Assembly: GCA_026707405.1 (NCBI GenBank)
Contig: JAPOWW010000001.1
Coordinates: 1 to 64,000 of the forward strand
DNA length: 64,000 nucleotides
Direction of reading: 5' to 3'
Source: Chloroflexota bacterium
Lineage (GTDB): Bacteria; Chloroflexota; UBA11872; VXNJ01
Shown here: positions 52,264 through 62,019 of the stretch, piece by piece
Position numbering within the stretch: the first letter of the stretch is position 1
How the letters are laid out: each line of letters opens with the position of its first letter
Made by a program: the position numbers and the translations under genes
The notes under the pieces: model-generated
Seen by the model: the letters and a program-made list of their open reading frames with translations, nothing else
What the model was told of the DNA's origin: nothing
The model's database searches: none

Positions 52264-53241
52264 GTGGGTGATTGCAGGTTTTGCGGGAAGCCGGCGGGGT
52301 TTTTGCGGAAGCAGCACGGGGTCTGCGCAGACCGGAACGAGCGGGCGAAGGAATCGATCAAGACGCTGTGCGTGGACGCGGCCCTGCGGGGCGCGGACTT
52401 AGACGGGCTGCGGCCGAGGATTCGGGAGACGGCGGCGGGGGGCTTCGTCGAGATTTCCGAGAGTAAGATGAAGCGGACGCTGGCGGCGGGATGGCGCAAT
52501 GCCGTGGTAGAGGCGATGGAAGACCACGTGCTCTCGACCCCGGAGAAGCGGGGCCTCAACCGCTACCGAGCGCAATTCGACCTGGCAGAGAAACAGCTAA
52601 ACCGGGCCGGCCACTTCGAGCTGTTCACAAAGATGGCGCTGCTCAACTCGTTAATGGAGCACGGCGTGATTCCGCGGACCGATCGCCGGAGGGCGAGGAC
52701 GCGGTTCGGCAGGCTGCCTTTCAACATGATGAAGAGCGAAGGGCTGGTCTGGATGTTCAATAACGTGGGCTATATGCAGCAGATAACGCGCCGCGAGCAT
52801 CGGGGACAGTCGATGGGGATGAGCTTCCGCGTGGCCAAGGGCGTGTACGTGCGTCCGGGGACGTTTCGAGGCCAGTCGGTATCGACCACATCGATGGAGC
52901 ATACGGACTCGGGCGTGCTGGGCGTGACGACGAAGCATATCTATTTCAAGGGAAGCGAGAAGAGCTTCCGGGTGAGGCTGGAGAAGATTGTCTCGTTCGA
53001 TCCGTACCAGGACGGACTGGGGATCATGCGGGATACGGCGAGCGCCAAGCCGGAGATCTTCACGATGAAGCCGACCGACGCCTGGTTTTCGATAAACCTG
53101 ATCGAGGCATTGCTGGATATCGAGGACCTGAAGCCGCCCGGCCCGGACGCGGTGACGCTGGATGAGATCGTGGACGAAATGCCCGATGACCGCGAGGACG
53201 ACGCGGGGCTGTTCATCGCGGGTACGGGGGCGTCGCTGTAG
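52264..53241 (+). CDS. Zn-ribbon and PH-like domain protein, unknown function
   Basis: A 325-residue protein. The N-terminus has CRFCGKPAGFLRKQHGVC, a likely zinc ribbon, and a charged helical region follows. The C-terminal 130 residues form strands such as GVYVRPGTFRG, GVLGVTTKHIYFKG and RVRLEKIVSFDPYQDGLGI, resembling bacterial PH-like domains. GTG 52264 follows a GGGGGTGA. It is 44 bases after HepT on the same strand, so co-expression with the toxin-antitoxin pair is possible. Not recognised as a named family; PH-like folds often bind membranes or partner proteins. Confidence 0.6.
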   Translation: MGDCRFCGKPAGFLRKQHGVCADRNERAKESIKTLCVDAALRGADLDGLRPRIRETAAGGFVEISESKMKRTLAAGWRNAVVEAMEDHVLSTPEKRGLNRYRAQFDLAEKQLNRAGHFELFTKMALLNSLMEHGVIPRTDRRRARTRFGRLPFNMMKSEGLVWMFNNVGYMQQITRREHRGQSMGMSFRVAKGVYVRPGTFRGQSVSTTSMEHTDSGVLGVTTKHIYFKGSEKSFRVRLEKIVSFDPYQDGLGIMRDTASAKPEIFTMKPTDAWFSINLIEALLDIEDLKPPGPDAVTLDEIVDEMPDDREDDAGLFIAGTGASL

Positions 53242-53333
53242 GACGACGCCGGTTTCCAACTTTGCCGGCGGGCCGTCAGCGGATGAACCGCGCGGTACGA
53301 TTTTGGCCGTCCCAGATTCATATCGAGGGAATC

Positions 53334-53564
53334 ATGCGCATATCCGAACGAGGCCAAATCACCATTCCGAAGCACCTGCGGGTCCGCTTCGGGATGAACC
53401 ACAACGTCGAGGTCGAGATCACTCCCACGGAGAAGGGGCTGCTGATTCAAAAGAAGACTACCGCGGAACACCCGGTGGACCGAGTCTCCGGCATCCTGGG
53501 CGGCGAGGCACTTGGTGAGGGCGTCAGCGTCGACGACTATATCGAGGAAATCCGGGGGAGGTAA
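53334..53564 (+). CDS. AbrB/MazE-family antitoxin
   Basis: A 76-residue protein with the swapped-hairpin AbrB/SpoVT DNA-binding domain (MRISERGQITIPKHLRVRFGM) and a C-terminal tail (GVSVDDYIEEIRGR) of the kind that binds PIN toxins. ATG 53334 begins at the domain; the upstream start in the ORF track adds unrelated sequence. Its stop overlaps the ATG of a following short frame (TAATG), the usual antitoxin-toxin coupling. The toxin itself appears truncated, so this may be an orphan antitoxin protecting against related toxins. Confidence 0.85.
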   Translation: MRISERGQITIPKHLRVRFGMNHNVEVEITPTEKGLLIQKKTTAEHPVDRVSGILGGEALGEGVSVDDYIEEIRGR

Positions 53565-53719
53565 TGACCTCGGTCGACACGAAACTCATGGTCTCCGCTT
53601 CAATAAGAAAGGATGTACCGAGGGGTGAGGCTAGCGAAGTCACTAAGCCAGACTGGCGCGGTGGTTTGATTGGGGGCGGGTGGTGGGTATGCTCTGAGCC
53701 GCGTGGTGGGACCGATTAG
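53564..53719 (+). pseudogene. Truncated PIN-toxin (VapC-like) remnant
   Basis: A 51-residue frame starting inside the antitoxin stop codon. Its first residues (MTSVDTKLMVSA) resemble the opening strand of PIN-domain toxins, usually V-D-T-N with the first catalytic Asp. After about 12 residues the similarity ends and the rest is low-complexity. The remaining acidic residues of a roughly 130-residue PIN domain are missing. Identification rests on position and a short motif only. Confidence 0.45.
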
Positions 53720-53733
53720 TCGTGGGAGTAGAC

Positions 53734-54780
53734 ATGCCGTCATTTGCGAGCGAGGGGCTGCGCGTTTTCGCGCGGGACGTTTTCATTGCCTGTAACACGC
53801 CGGAGGACGTGGCCGAGGAAGTCGCGACGGCACTCATTCTGGCCGATCTGTCGGGGCATCCCTCGCACGGGGTGATCCGCATCCCCAGCTACATCGACGA
53901 GATGAACGCCGGACGGGTAGTGCCGGGCAACCGAGTTACCGAGATTTCACGCACGGCAACCGCAGTGCTGCTGGACGCCAATTGGGGATTTGGTCATCCG
54001 GCGGCGGCTCATGCGACCCGAGAAGTTGCAGCGATGGCCCTGGAGAGCGGGATCGCGCTGGCGGGCCTGATCAGCCTGAATCACGTGGGACGGCTCGGGC
54101 AGTGGGCCGAGCAGGCGGCAGACCTGGGAGTAATCCTGCTGATGTTCACCGGGGGCGAGTACACCACGAACACGGCGACGCCTTTCGGCGGGATGTCCCG
54201 TCTACTCTCGACCAACCCGATGTCCGCCGCGATCCCCTCGGCGACCAAGGGGAGCATGATTCTCGACTTTGCCACCACGGCGTCCGCCGAGGGAAAGCTG
54301 CGGGTGGCGCGGGCCAAGGGCGCCCAAGTGCCACCAAACACGATACTCGACAAGCACGGCAATCCGACCACCGATCCCGAGGACTTCTACGACGGGGGGA
54401 TGCTGCTTCCGTTTGGGGCGCACAAGGGATACGCGCTCTCGATGCTGGTGCACGCGCTGGGAAGCTGCCTGACCGGAGCGTGGCGGTCGGATAGAGCCAA
54501 TAAATTCGGGGCGGCTCTGATAGGGATCGATCCGGCGGTCTTCGTTCCAGCGGAAATCGGCGGTGGCGGGGTGGACCGGCTTTTCGGTCGGATGACCACC
54601 GCCAAGCCCGCACCCGGCTTCGACGAGGTGCTGGTGCCGGGCGAGCCTGAGCGGCGCTCGCGCGAGCGCTACTCAAAGGAAGGCGTAGAACTGCCCGAGG
54701 CGACGGTCGACGCGCTTCGAGAATCGGGCGATGCGCTGGGAGTCGACACGTCGGCGCTTGATGCGCCGGTCGGGGGATAG
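53734..54780 (+). CDS. Ldh-family (type 2 malate/L-lactate) dehydrogenase
   Basis: A 348-residue member of the Ldh_2/MDH2 family, distinct from classic LDH. Diagnostic stretches are LADLSGHPSHGVIRIPSY near the N-terminus (catalytic His), SLNHVGRLGQWAEQAA, and the nucleotide/substrate segments STNPMSAAIPS and MLLPFGAHKGYAL. It oxidises 2-hydroxyacids such as malate, lactate, ureidoglycolate or sulfolactate with NAD(P). ATG 53734 has GGGAG five bases upstream and is preferred to the GTG at 53722. It stands alone next to the toxin remnant, marking the return to metabolic genes. Confidence 0.9.
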   Translation: MPSFASEGLRVFARDVFIACNTPEDVAEEVATALILADLSGHPSHGVIRIPSYIDEMNAGRVVPGNRVTEISRTATAVLLDANWGFGHPAAAHATREVAAMALESGIALAGLISLNHVGRLGQWAEQAADLGVILLMFTGGEYTTNTATPFGGMSRLLSTNPMSAAIPSATKGSMILDFATTASAEGKLRVARAKGAQVPPNTILDKHGNPTTDPEDFYDGGMLLPFGAHKGYALSMLVHALGSCLTGAWRSDRANKFGAALIGIDPAVFVPAEIGGGGVDRLFGRMTTAKPAPGFDEVLVPGEPERRSRERYSKEGVELPEATVDALRESGDALGVDTSALDAPVGG

Positions 54781-55021
54781 GCCTAGCCTGGCTGCCTGAC
54801 ACCGTCGGGGAAGTCCGCGAACGGCCTTTGCGCCTTGCCAGTGGACGAAGAGGGGCCGGATTCCGACTTGATATCGGGGTAGGTGGCGGATCGCTCTGGT
54901 TCTTCTAGTACCTTCGGCATAGTTCGACTCCACATAGATAGAGATTTCGGTCGACGACAGCTCGATTTGATCCGATTAACTTTAGAGTCGAAATCTTTAT
55001 CAAGAAATGGAGGTTGTCCTG

Positions 55022-55594
55022 ATGGACAGACGGCTCTATCGAAGCGAGTCCGACCAGATGCTTTCCGGGGTTTCGGGTGGTCTGGCGGAGTACTTCGACA
55101 TCGACCCGGTAATCGTTCGACTGCTTTGGGTCATTCTCACGATTTTCTCAGGCGGTTTGCTGATCGTCGTGTACGCAGCCTTCTGGATTGTGATGCCCAC
55201 CTATTCCAGCATCTACGGGGACGAGCCGGAAGAACGTGACGCGGTCGTGGATCTGGAATCCGAGGACGTCGATGAAGACGACGAAAACGACAATCCCGGC
55301 ACCGGCGATTCGGAGTCGAACGACTCCCCCGACCGGCCGCCGGGAGCCGCAGCGAATCCGGCGGCTGTAGCGCCGGCGCGCAGATCGCGGCGCGGGAGCA
55401 CGAGGCGATTACGGCGGCGTCGACTAAGACGTGGACAAACCGGGGTGGTAATCGGTGCAGCACTCGTCATCTTCGGTGGAGTTGCGCTCCTGAACAATTT
55501 CCTTCCGTTCTACGATCCGTGGCGGCTGTGGCCGCTGATTCTGGTCGGCATCGGACTCGCGATACTGGCGGGGAGGCTGTCCAATGGCCGTTAG
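55022..55594 (+). CDS. PspC-domain membrane protein
   Basis: A 190-residue protein. The PspC domain is clear: LYRSESDQMLSGVSGGLAEYFDIDPVIVRLLWV followed by a membrane helix. A low-complexity acidic linker (EDVDEDDENDN), a basic patch (RRSRRGSTRRLRRRRLRR) and two C-terminal hydrophobic segments of LiaI/DUF5668 type follow. PspC-like proteins sense or counter envelope damage. ATG 55022 has GGAGG eight bases upstream. Its end overlaps the next gene by 11 bases, so the two are coupled, with a LiaS/LiaR-like pair following. Confidence 0.88.
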   Translation: MDRRLYRSESDQMLSGVSGGLAEYFDIDPVIVRLLWVILTIFSGGLLIVVYAAFWIVMPTYSSIYGDEPEERDAVVDLESEDVDEDDENDNPGTGDSESNDSPDRPPGAAANPAAVAPARRSRRGSTRRLRRRRLRRGQTGVVIGAALVIFGGVALLNNFLPFYDPWRLWPLILVGIGLAILAGRLSNGR

Positions 55595-56531
55595 TCGAAG
55601 GACTCGGCGAGGATTTTTCTTCCCAGGACTGCTTATTGCCGCAGGCTTGACGCTACTGGTCGCGATGCTCGGGGGCTTGCCGGAGGGTTATTGGGGAGCG
55701 CTTTGGCCGCTGTGGCCGGTTGCGATCATCGCCTTAGGAATCAGCCTGCTGCTCGCGCGGATTCGTCCATGGATAGGCTCGACCGTCGGTCTGGTCCTCG
55801 TAGCGGGTGCACTGGTGGCGGCATGGCCGCTTGCGGAGTTCGACTATTTCGAGGGTTATTTCAGCCCGGTCACGTCGGAACACGCGTTCAGCGTGGAGCG
55901 TAGGGATGCGCGCTCAGCGCGCGTGGAGCTTGAGGCAGGGGCCGCTGAACTTAAGCTCGGCGCCGGAGTAGATTCCGGGGTGCTTACAAGCGGCACGGTC
56001 GAGAGCTGCGGCATCGACTCGTTGGAGGTGGACGTCAGGCAATCCGACGACCATCGCACCGTGCGGTTGTCAACCGAGGATGGTCCCGGCGTATTTCGTT
56101 TCGAGTGCGGGATCGAGTGGGATGTTGCGCTGAGCCCGCTGGTTCCCACCTCCCTGAAGCTAGAGGGCGGCCTGTGGGATGCGACACTGGACCTCGAGGA
56201 CCTACAAATCACGAAACTCGACATCGAAACCGGCGCGAGCGAGACCGAGGTTACGCTGCCGCGAGCGGCCGGGCACATGACGGCGAGCTTTGACATTGGC
56301 GCAGGGAACCTGGAGATTTACGTTCCAGAGGAGGTCGCAATCCGCGTCGATATCGAGGGTGGCGCCGTGTCGTTCGAGCTGGACGCGGAACGGTTCGGCG
56401 AGCGGCGCAGATCTGCGGGGCTTGGAGTCGACGAGCTCTATGTTTCCCCGGATTTTGCGACGGCGGAGAATCGGGTTGACATAAAAATAAGAGCGGGGGC
56501 GAGCGAGATATCGGTGAAGTCCATTCCCTGA
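55584..56531 (+). CDS. LiaF-like membrane protein with toast-rack beta domain
   Basis: A 315-residue protein with three to four N-terminal hydrophobic segments carrying LiaI/DUF5668-type GLLIAAGLTLL and LWPLWPVAIIALGISLLL. After them lies a beta-rich solenoid (VELEAGAAELKLGAG, KLDIETGASETEV, ASFDIGAGNLEIYV) characteristic of toast-rack/LiaF-like domains. In Firmicutes LiaF restrains the LiaS kinase; by position this protein may do so for the downstream kinase. It overlaps the PspC-like gene by 11 bases. Confidence 0.8.
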   Translation: MAVSRRTRRGFFFPGLLIAAGLTLLVAMLGGLPEGYWGALWPLWPVAIIALGISLLLARIRPWIGSTVGLVLVAGALVAAWPLAEFDYFEGYFSPVTSEHAFSVERRDARSARVELEAGAAELKLGAGVDSGVLTSGTVESCGIDSLEVDVRQSDDHRTVRLSTEDGPGVFRFECGIEWDVALSPLVPTSLKLEGGLWDATLDLEDLQITKLDIETGASETEVTLPRAAGHMTASFDIGAGNLEIYVPEEVAIRVDIEGGAVSFELDAERFGERRRSAGLGVDELYVSPDFATAENRVDIKIRAGASEISVKSIP

Positions 56532-56645
56532 GGCCGCTGGCACGATCCGCGAAGATGTACCACCGGCGGAGGATAGGGTGTGGGAGCGGTAGTCGAAATC
56601 GGTCATGGCTAGACTGATGATCAATGTTGATACGACAGGCTGGAC

Positions 56646-56678
56646 TCCCTCACCCTCTCCCTCCAAGGGGAGAGGGGA
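56646..56678. repeat. R2 palindromic repeat
   Basis: A short R2 copy (ccctctccctccaaggggag) in the 202-base gap between the LiaF-like gene and the kinase gene. Confidence 0.7.
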
Positions 56679-56733
56679 CAGATTGTCAATGCTGCATGGC
56701 CGTTTGGGATAGACAGGCGGCTGACTGAGCACG

Positions 56734-58499
56734 GTGCGCGGCCCCCGTTTCAGAACCATCGCGTCGCAGATAACCGTCCTTACGGCGGTTCCCGTGACTC
56801 TCGTGTTGCTGGCAGTGGCGGCGCTATCGCTGTATTCGAACCAACGGACCCGTCTCGACGGACATCTTCGGGGCGACGCGGAAATCGCGACCCTGCTGGC
56901 GGTCTCCGCCCGGGAAGTGGTGGAGGCAGCCTCCGGCGAATCCGCGGCCGACGATGAAGTCTGGCAGGCACTCGTCAGCCGTTCGCTTACGGCACCCGTC
57001 GGTCTGGAAGTAGCGCTTGTGGACCCGGCGGGACTGGTCGCGTACCACTCCGATCCCGAGCGGATAGGCGAGGGGATGGGCACGGGCGACGGCGAATCCA
57101 CCGAGCCGTTTCCAGCGACTGCCGGTTCGATGGTGCGCACGGCATCCGGTCTGCCGACGGCGATCGTGGCTCGCGCTCCGGTCGGCACCTCGGACTGGAT
57201 GGTAGCTACCGAAAGGTCGTGGAATCCGTGGATCGAGGCCTTCAGCGGATTCGGCGGGCTGGTCGTCGTACCGGTGTTCGTCGCGGCGCTGCTCTCGGTG
57301 TCGTTGATCGGGCTGAGCACGGTGCGAATCACACGGTCGGTCCGGCAGCTGCTGGCTCGGGCACGGCGGATTTCGGAGGGTGACTTTCGCTCGATCGTAC
57401 CCATCGCGCGAACCGGAGATGAAATCGAGGAGCTGGCGGTCCAGTTCGACTCGATGGCACGGCAGCTCGAATCGCTATACGAATCGCTGGAGCAGCGCGT
57501 AGCCGACCGGACGTCAGAGGTGCTCAGCGTCTTGAATCTGGCGCGAGCGGTCAGCCAGACATTCGAGCCCGCCGAGATCGCACGAATAACTTGCGAGCAG
57601 CTAAGGTCACACTCGGGAGTCGCGGACGCCGAGGTGTGGGTCGAGGGCCGTGACGCGCGACTACCTGGCCTGCCGTCGGAACCGCCAGAATGGACGGTAC
57701 GCGAAGAAGCGCGCATATTCAGGCTTGGGGTGCGGGAGTCGACGGCAAGGCTCGGCGTGCTGAGTCGCACGACCGGGTCCGAAGAGGACGTTCTTCGATT
57801 TGTCGAGGCCGTAGCCGCGCAGGCGGGCGTGGCGCTGCACAACGCCGTTCTCTATCGACAAGCGCAGGCTACCGCGGCCACCGAGGAGCGAAACCGCCTG
57901 GCGCGGGAGATTCACGACACGATTTCGCAGAGCATCGTAGGCGTGATAGTGCAGCTGGAGGCGCTGCGAGCGGCGAAGGAGGACGTGCGCCAAGAGCGGT
58001 TGGATCGCGCGCTTGAGCTGGCGAGAGGCGGTCTGAGCGAGGCGCGCCGGTCGGTCCAGGGTTTGAGGGCATCGATCCTGGATTCTCAGCCGCTGGATCG
58101 TGCAATCGCCGCCGACGTTATCCGGCTGGAAAAGGGGGGCGGGCCACGCGCGAGGTTCGGCTCTTCGGGCGACGCCGCGCAGATTCCTCCGGGGACGGCT
58201 TCCGAGCTGTATCGAATCGCCGAGGCGGCGCTTGTGAACGTACAGCGTCACGCCCACGCCTCGAACGTGCTCGTAAACCTGATTATCGACTCCGAAGGAA
58301 TCCGCCTGGTGATCGAGGATGACGGCGTAGGCTTTGACGCCGGAGCGCAGAATGTTGCCGGGCATGGACTAATCGGCATCCGCGAACGGGCGGCGAACAT
58401 TGGCGGCGAGCTTGTGCTTGAAACGGAACCGGGCGAAGGCACGCGGGTGCAGGTAATCGTTCCTGATGCCGCCGCCGAGCATGAATTGGAGCGTTCCAC

Positions 58500-58503
<4 letters not shown>
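56734..58503 (+). CDS. LiaS/NarX-like sensor histidine kinase
   Basis: A 589-residue membrane kinase. Two transmembrane helices (about 14-33 and 178-198) flank an extracytoplasmic sensing region. A HAMP domain (VRQLLARARRISEGDFRSIVPI), a GAF-like region and the HisKA_3 box RNRLAREIHDTISQSI, with the phospho-accepting His, follow. The ATPase has N-box RIAEAALVNVQRHA, then VIEDDGVGFD and HGLIGIRERA. It starts with GTG and overlaps the regulator gene by four bases. With PspC- and LiaF-like genes upstream it forms a probable envelope-stress module. Confidence 0.92.
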
Positions 58504-59162
<659 letters not shown>

Positions 59163-59207
59163 CGACAAGTCCCCAGGGTCCATACCGCCAGGGGCTAGTG
59201 CCGGGAA

Positions 59208-59303
59208 CCGGATTCCGGCCTCTTATCGGAAGACCCCGTATCAAGTACGGGGCAGGCCCTTCGACTAGCTCAGGGCAGGCTTTTCACCGGAGTGACAGAT
59301 TTA
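59208..59303. repeat. Diverged R1 with nested palindrome and R4 word
   Basis: Outer arms ggattccgg...ccggagtgaca enclose ccccgtatcaagtacgggg and then cccttcgactagctcaggg. The same outside-in order of elements occurs at 22541-22617. The gap 59163-59384 contains no gene. Confidence 0.65.
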
Positions 59304-59384
59304 GCGCCTTGGCGGAGTCACACGTCGGCTGAGTGCTCTATTATTCGTGACTAATGCAAAGGGAGAAGGGACGGGATTGAATCG

Positions 59385-60686
59385 ATGGCGAAATTAGCGA
59401 TAAACGGCGGGACTCGTGTTCGGACTCAGGAGCATCTACCCTGGCCGCGAGCTACCGCCGAAGACGAGCAGGCCGTGCTGGAGGTGCTTCGGGACTCGCA
59501 ATGGTGCCGCATCAGCGCGGACCGGGCGCATGAGTTCGAGCGCAAGTTCGCGGACTTTCAGGGCGCCCGCTACGGCGTTTCGCTAAACAGCGGCACCTCG
59601 GCGCTGGAGCTGGGGCTGCTCGCGATGGGGCTGCCACCGGGGGGCGAGGTAATAGTGTCGCCGTATACGTTCATGGCGAGCGTGACCTCGATTCTCGTAA
59701 CCAGAGGGGTTCCGGTCTTCGTAGACATCGATCCCGACACCTACAACATCGACCCGGACCTGATAGAGGCGGCTATCACGGACCGCACGTTTGCGATCAT
59801 GGCGGTCCACTTTGGGGGTCGGGCATGTGACATGCAGGCGATACTCGACATCGCCAAGAAGCACGATCTGAAAGTGATCGAAGACGCTTCGCACTCTCAC
59901 GGCGCTACCTGGAATCACCAGGGACTGGCCTGCATCGGAGACGTTGGGGCGGTAAGCCTGGGCAGCGGCAAGAATCTCAGCGCGGGGGAGGGGGGCATAC
60001 TGCTCACCAACGACGAGGAAATCTACTGGAACGCCGCTCAGCTTCACGATCTGTGGACAGGCGGGCTTGTGCAGAGGTCCGGCGACGCGGGCGGGGGCAG
60101 CTTCATCGCGGGCAAAGACTGGACGTTCCCGCAGGCCGCTCCGAACTACCGGCTTCCGGAGATTCTGGCGGCGCTGCTCATTTCAGGGCTGACCAGACTG
60201 GAAGAAGAAACCCAGACCCGAGCCGACAACGGACGCTATCTAGACGACCTTCTCGAAGCCAGCCCGCTGACCGGAATTCTGCGTCGGGACGCTTACGTGA
60301 CGCGAAATTCGCACCACATCTATACGTTCAAGTACAAAGCGGAAGGGTTCGACGGCCTGCCGCGCGAGAGGTTCGTCGAAGCGATGGTTGCCGAGGGCAT
60401 TCCGGTGAACATCGCGTATCCGCGGGGATGCCACAAGCAGCCGTTGTTCCACGACTACAAGGACAACCCGGCGTGGCCGTACAACCGGTTCCCGGTCGAT
60501 TCGAACATCGACTACGCTGCGGTGGAATGTCCGGTAACCGATTACATGTGCGAGAACGAGACGATCTGGCTATCAGGCTCGTACATGCTCGACGCGGGCC
60601 GCGAGGGAATGGACCAGGTCGCCGAGGCGATCGACAAGGTGGCCGCGAACAGGGCCGAGCTAATGGGAGCGGTCGCGGCAGGGTAG
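59385..60686 (+). CDS. DegT/DnrJ/EryC1/StrS-family aminotransferase
   Basis: A PLP-dependent sugar aminotransferase-fold protein of 433 residues. The substrate loop is SLNSGTSALELGLLAMG; the PLP Asp is in VIEDASHSHGA and the Schiff-base Lys in SLGSGKNLSAGEGG (about 196). Family members transaminate keto-sugars for surface glycans or antibiotics, or act as AHBA synthases or dehydratases. No sugar nucleotide genes flank it, so the substrate is unknown. It could serve the GT4/FkbM pair elsewhere in the window, but distance makes that speculative. Confidence 0.9.
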   Translation: MAKLAINGGTRVRTQEHLPWPRATAEDEQAVLEVLRDSQWCRISADRAHEFERKFADFQGARYGVSLNSGTSALELGLLAMGLPPGGEVIVSPYTFMASVTSILVTRGVPVFVDIDPDTYNIDPDLIEAAITDRTFAIMAVHFGGRACDMQAILDIAKKHDLKVIEDASHSHGATWNHQGLACIGDVGAVSLGSGKNLSAGEGGILLTNDEEIYWNAAQLHDLWTGGLVQRSGDAGGGSFIAGKDWTFPQAAPNYRLPEILAALLISGLTRLEEETQTRADNGRYLDDLLEASPLTGILRRDAYVTRNSHHIYTFKYKAEGFDGLPRERFVEAMVAEGIPVNIAYPRGCHKQPLFHDYKDNPAWPYNRFPVDSNIDYAAVECPVTDYMCENETIWLSGSYMLDAGREGMDQVAEAIDKVAANRAELMGAVAAG

Positions 60687-60694
60687 CGTACCGT

Positions 60695-60731
60695 CCCCCT
60701 CACCCTATCCCTCTCCCTCCAGGGGAGAGGG
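60695..60731. repeat. R2 palindromic repeat
   Basis: R2 copy (ccctcaccctatccctctcc then aggggagaggg) just after the aminotransferase stop, between convergent genes. Confidence 0.75.
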
Positions 60732-60809
60732 TAAGTGTTGGGAGTGAATGCAATGCGTCGCTCATTGGCAAGAGTTGCCCTTGCCGCGGGCTGGGGCGGG
60801 TGTTTGAAG

Positions 60810-62012
60810 CTATTGCCGGGAGCTAAGCGCGTTTAGCAGCTTTTCAGCTTCGTAGGGGCTGATCTTTCCTTCCGCGACCAAGCGTAGGACCGTTCTGACG
60901 TTTTCGGCGTGGTCGTCGCTGGACCCGTCCACCATTTGAGGACGCCTCGGCTGCGGTTCGACCGATTTTCGCGCGGCGCGCCTCACTCGCTTCCGCTGTC
61001 TTCGGACGAAACGGTCCACGTCACGTTGAACGCGCTTGCGTATCCGACCGCCGAGGTTGCGGAAGTCATCGCCAATGCGCAGCGATTGAGACACTTCCTC
61101 GCCGAGATCACGGAGATCGGACTCGACACCACTGATGACGTATTCGACGTCTTCCGCGATTTCCTGGGCCGAGAACGGCAGTCCGAACTTGCCGTTCTCG
61201 CTTCCTCCGGCACGCCGGAGAACGATCTCACCGCTGGCTTCGATCTCAAGCGTTGCTTCACCGTCGCCGATTGTCGCCGTGAACAGACCGTCTTCGTGCA
61301 CGTGTGAACGGTCGCTAAGTTCCAGCTCGTGAACCGAAACGTCTTTCGTCTCCGAGACCAGCTTCAGCCTCGCCGAGGAAGCGCCATCGAGCGAGATCGT
61401 GACGCTGCCCTGGGTTGTGACTTTCCAGACGCTGTCACCACGAAGCAGGCCGCCAAGCCGGAGACTGCCAGCGTGCCGGTCGATCTCGACGCTTCCCGAC
61501 ATGTCGCGGAGCGTCGCGTCGCCCGCGAGTCTTCTCGCTCGAAATGGACCGGAGCAGCGCGAGACGTGGACCGGTCCCGATGAGTCATTCAAATCGATCG
61601 AGTTGATGTCCGACGCCGACATAGGCCCGACGCAACTATTGAGCGATATGCATCCCGCACGGGCGATGCGCGTCGGGCCGAATACAGATCCCGTGCAGGT
61701 CAGCGGGCCGTCGAGGTTTGCTATGTGGAGAGGCCCCCGAGTGTCGCCGATTGCCACACCCGCGCGGACCTTCTTGATGGAGAGCGGACCGGCTGCCTCA
61801 TCGACGGTGATTTCGGTATCGTCCGGCGCCTTGAGGATGGACGGTCCACGGAACCGAAATGACACGGTGTCTTCGTCCGGCGCGCTGTACCGCGGCTCGG
61901 ATATAGCGGATACGAAAATTTCGTCCCGGTCATGCCCGCGAATGTTCAGCGGCCCCGCTGAATGCTCGACAGTGAGCGATCTTGCCGACTCAAAATTCCA
62001 GATGGATTTCAA
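60810..62012 (-). CDS. DUF4097-like beta-solenoid protein with C-terminal SHOCT-like motif
   Basis: A 400-residue protein. The first 270 residues are short repeated strands (LTVEHSAGPLNIRGHD, EAAGPLSIKKVRAG, SSGPVHVSRCSGP) typical of DUF4097/adhesin-like solenoids. A long basic amphipathic region follows (RIRKRVQRDVDRFVRRQRKRVRRAARK). The end is a short helical motif, VLRLVAEGKISPYEAEKLLNAL, shared with the two upstream genes. No signal peptide is seen. It starts seven bases after the preceding gene, indicating an operon with another DUF4097 gene and a DUF2089 gene. Confidence 0.7.
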   Translation of the reverse strand: MKSIWNFESARSLTVEHSAGPLNIRGHDRDEIFVSAISEPRYSAPDEDTVSFRFRGPSILKAPDDTEITVDEAAGPLSIKKVRAGVAIGDTRGPLHIANLDGPLTCTGSVFGPTRIARAGCISLNSCVGPMSASDINSIDLNDSSGPVHVSRCSGPFRARRLAGDATLRDMSGSVEIDRHAGSLRLGGLLRGDSVWKVTTQGSVTISLDGASSARLKLVSETKDVSVHELELSDRSHVHEDGLFTATIGDGEATLEIEASGEIVLRRAGGSENGKFGLPFSAQEIAEDVEYVISGVESDLRDLGEEVSQSLRIGDDFRNLGGRIRKRVQRDVDRFVRRQRKRVRRAARKSVEPQPRRPQMVDGSSDDHAENVRTVLRLVAEGKISPYEAEKLLNALSSRQ

Positions 62013-62019
62013 CGTTTCC

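Noticed and set aside
56202-57842. 546-residue minus-strand frame
   Set aside because: It overlaps the LiaF-like and histidine kinase genes in antisense; Ser/Thr/Arg-rich composition is typical of a high-GC shadow frame.
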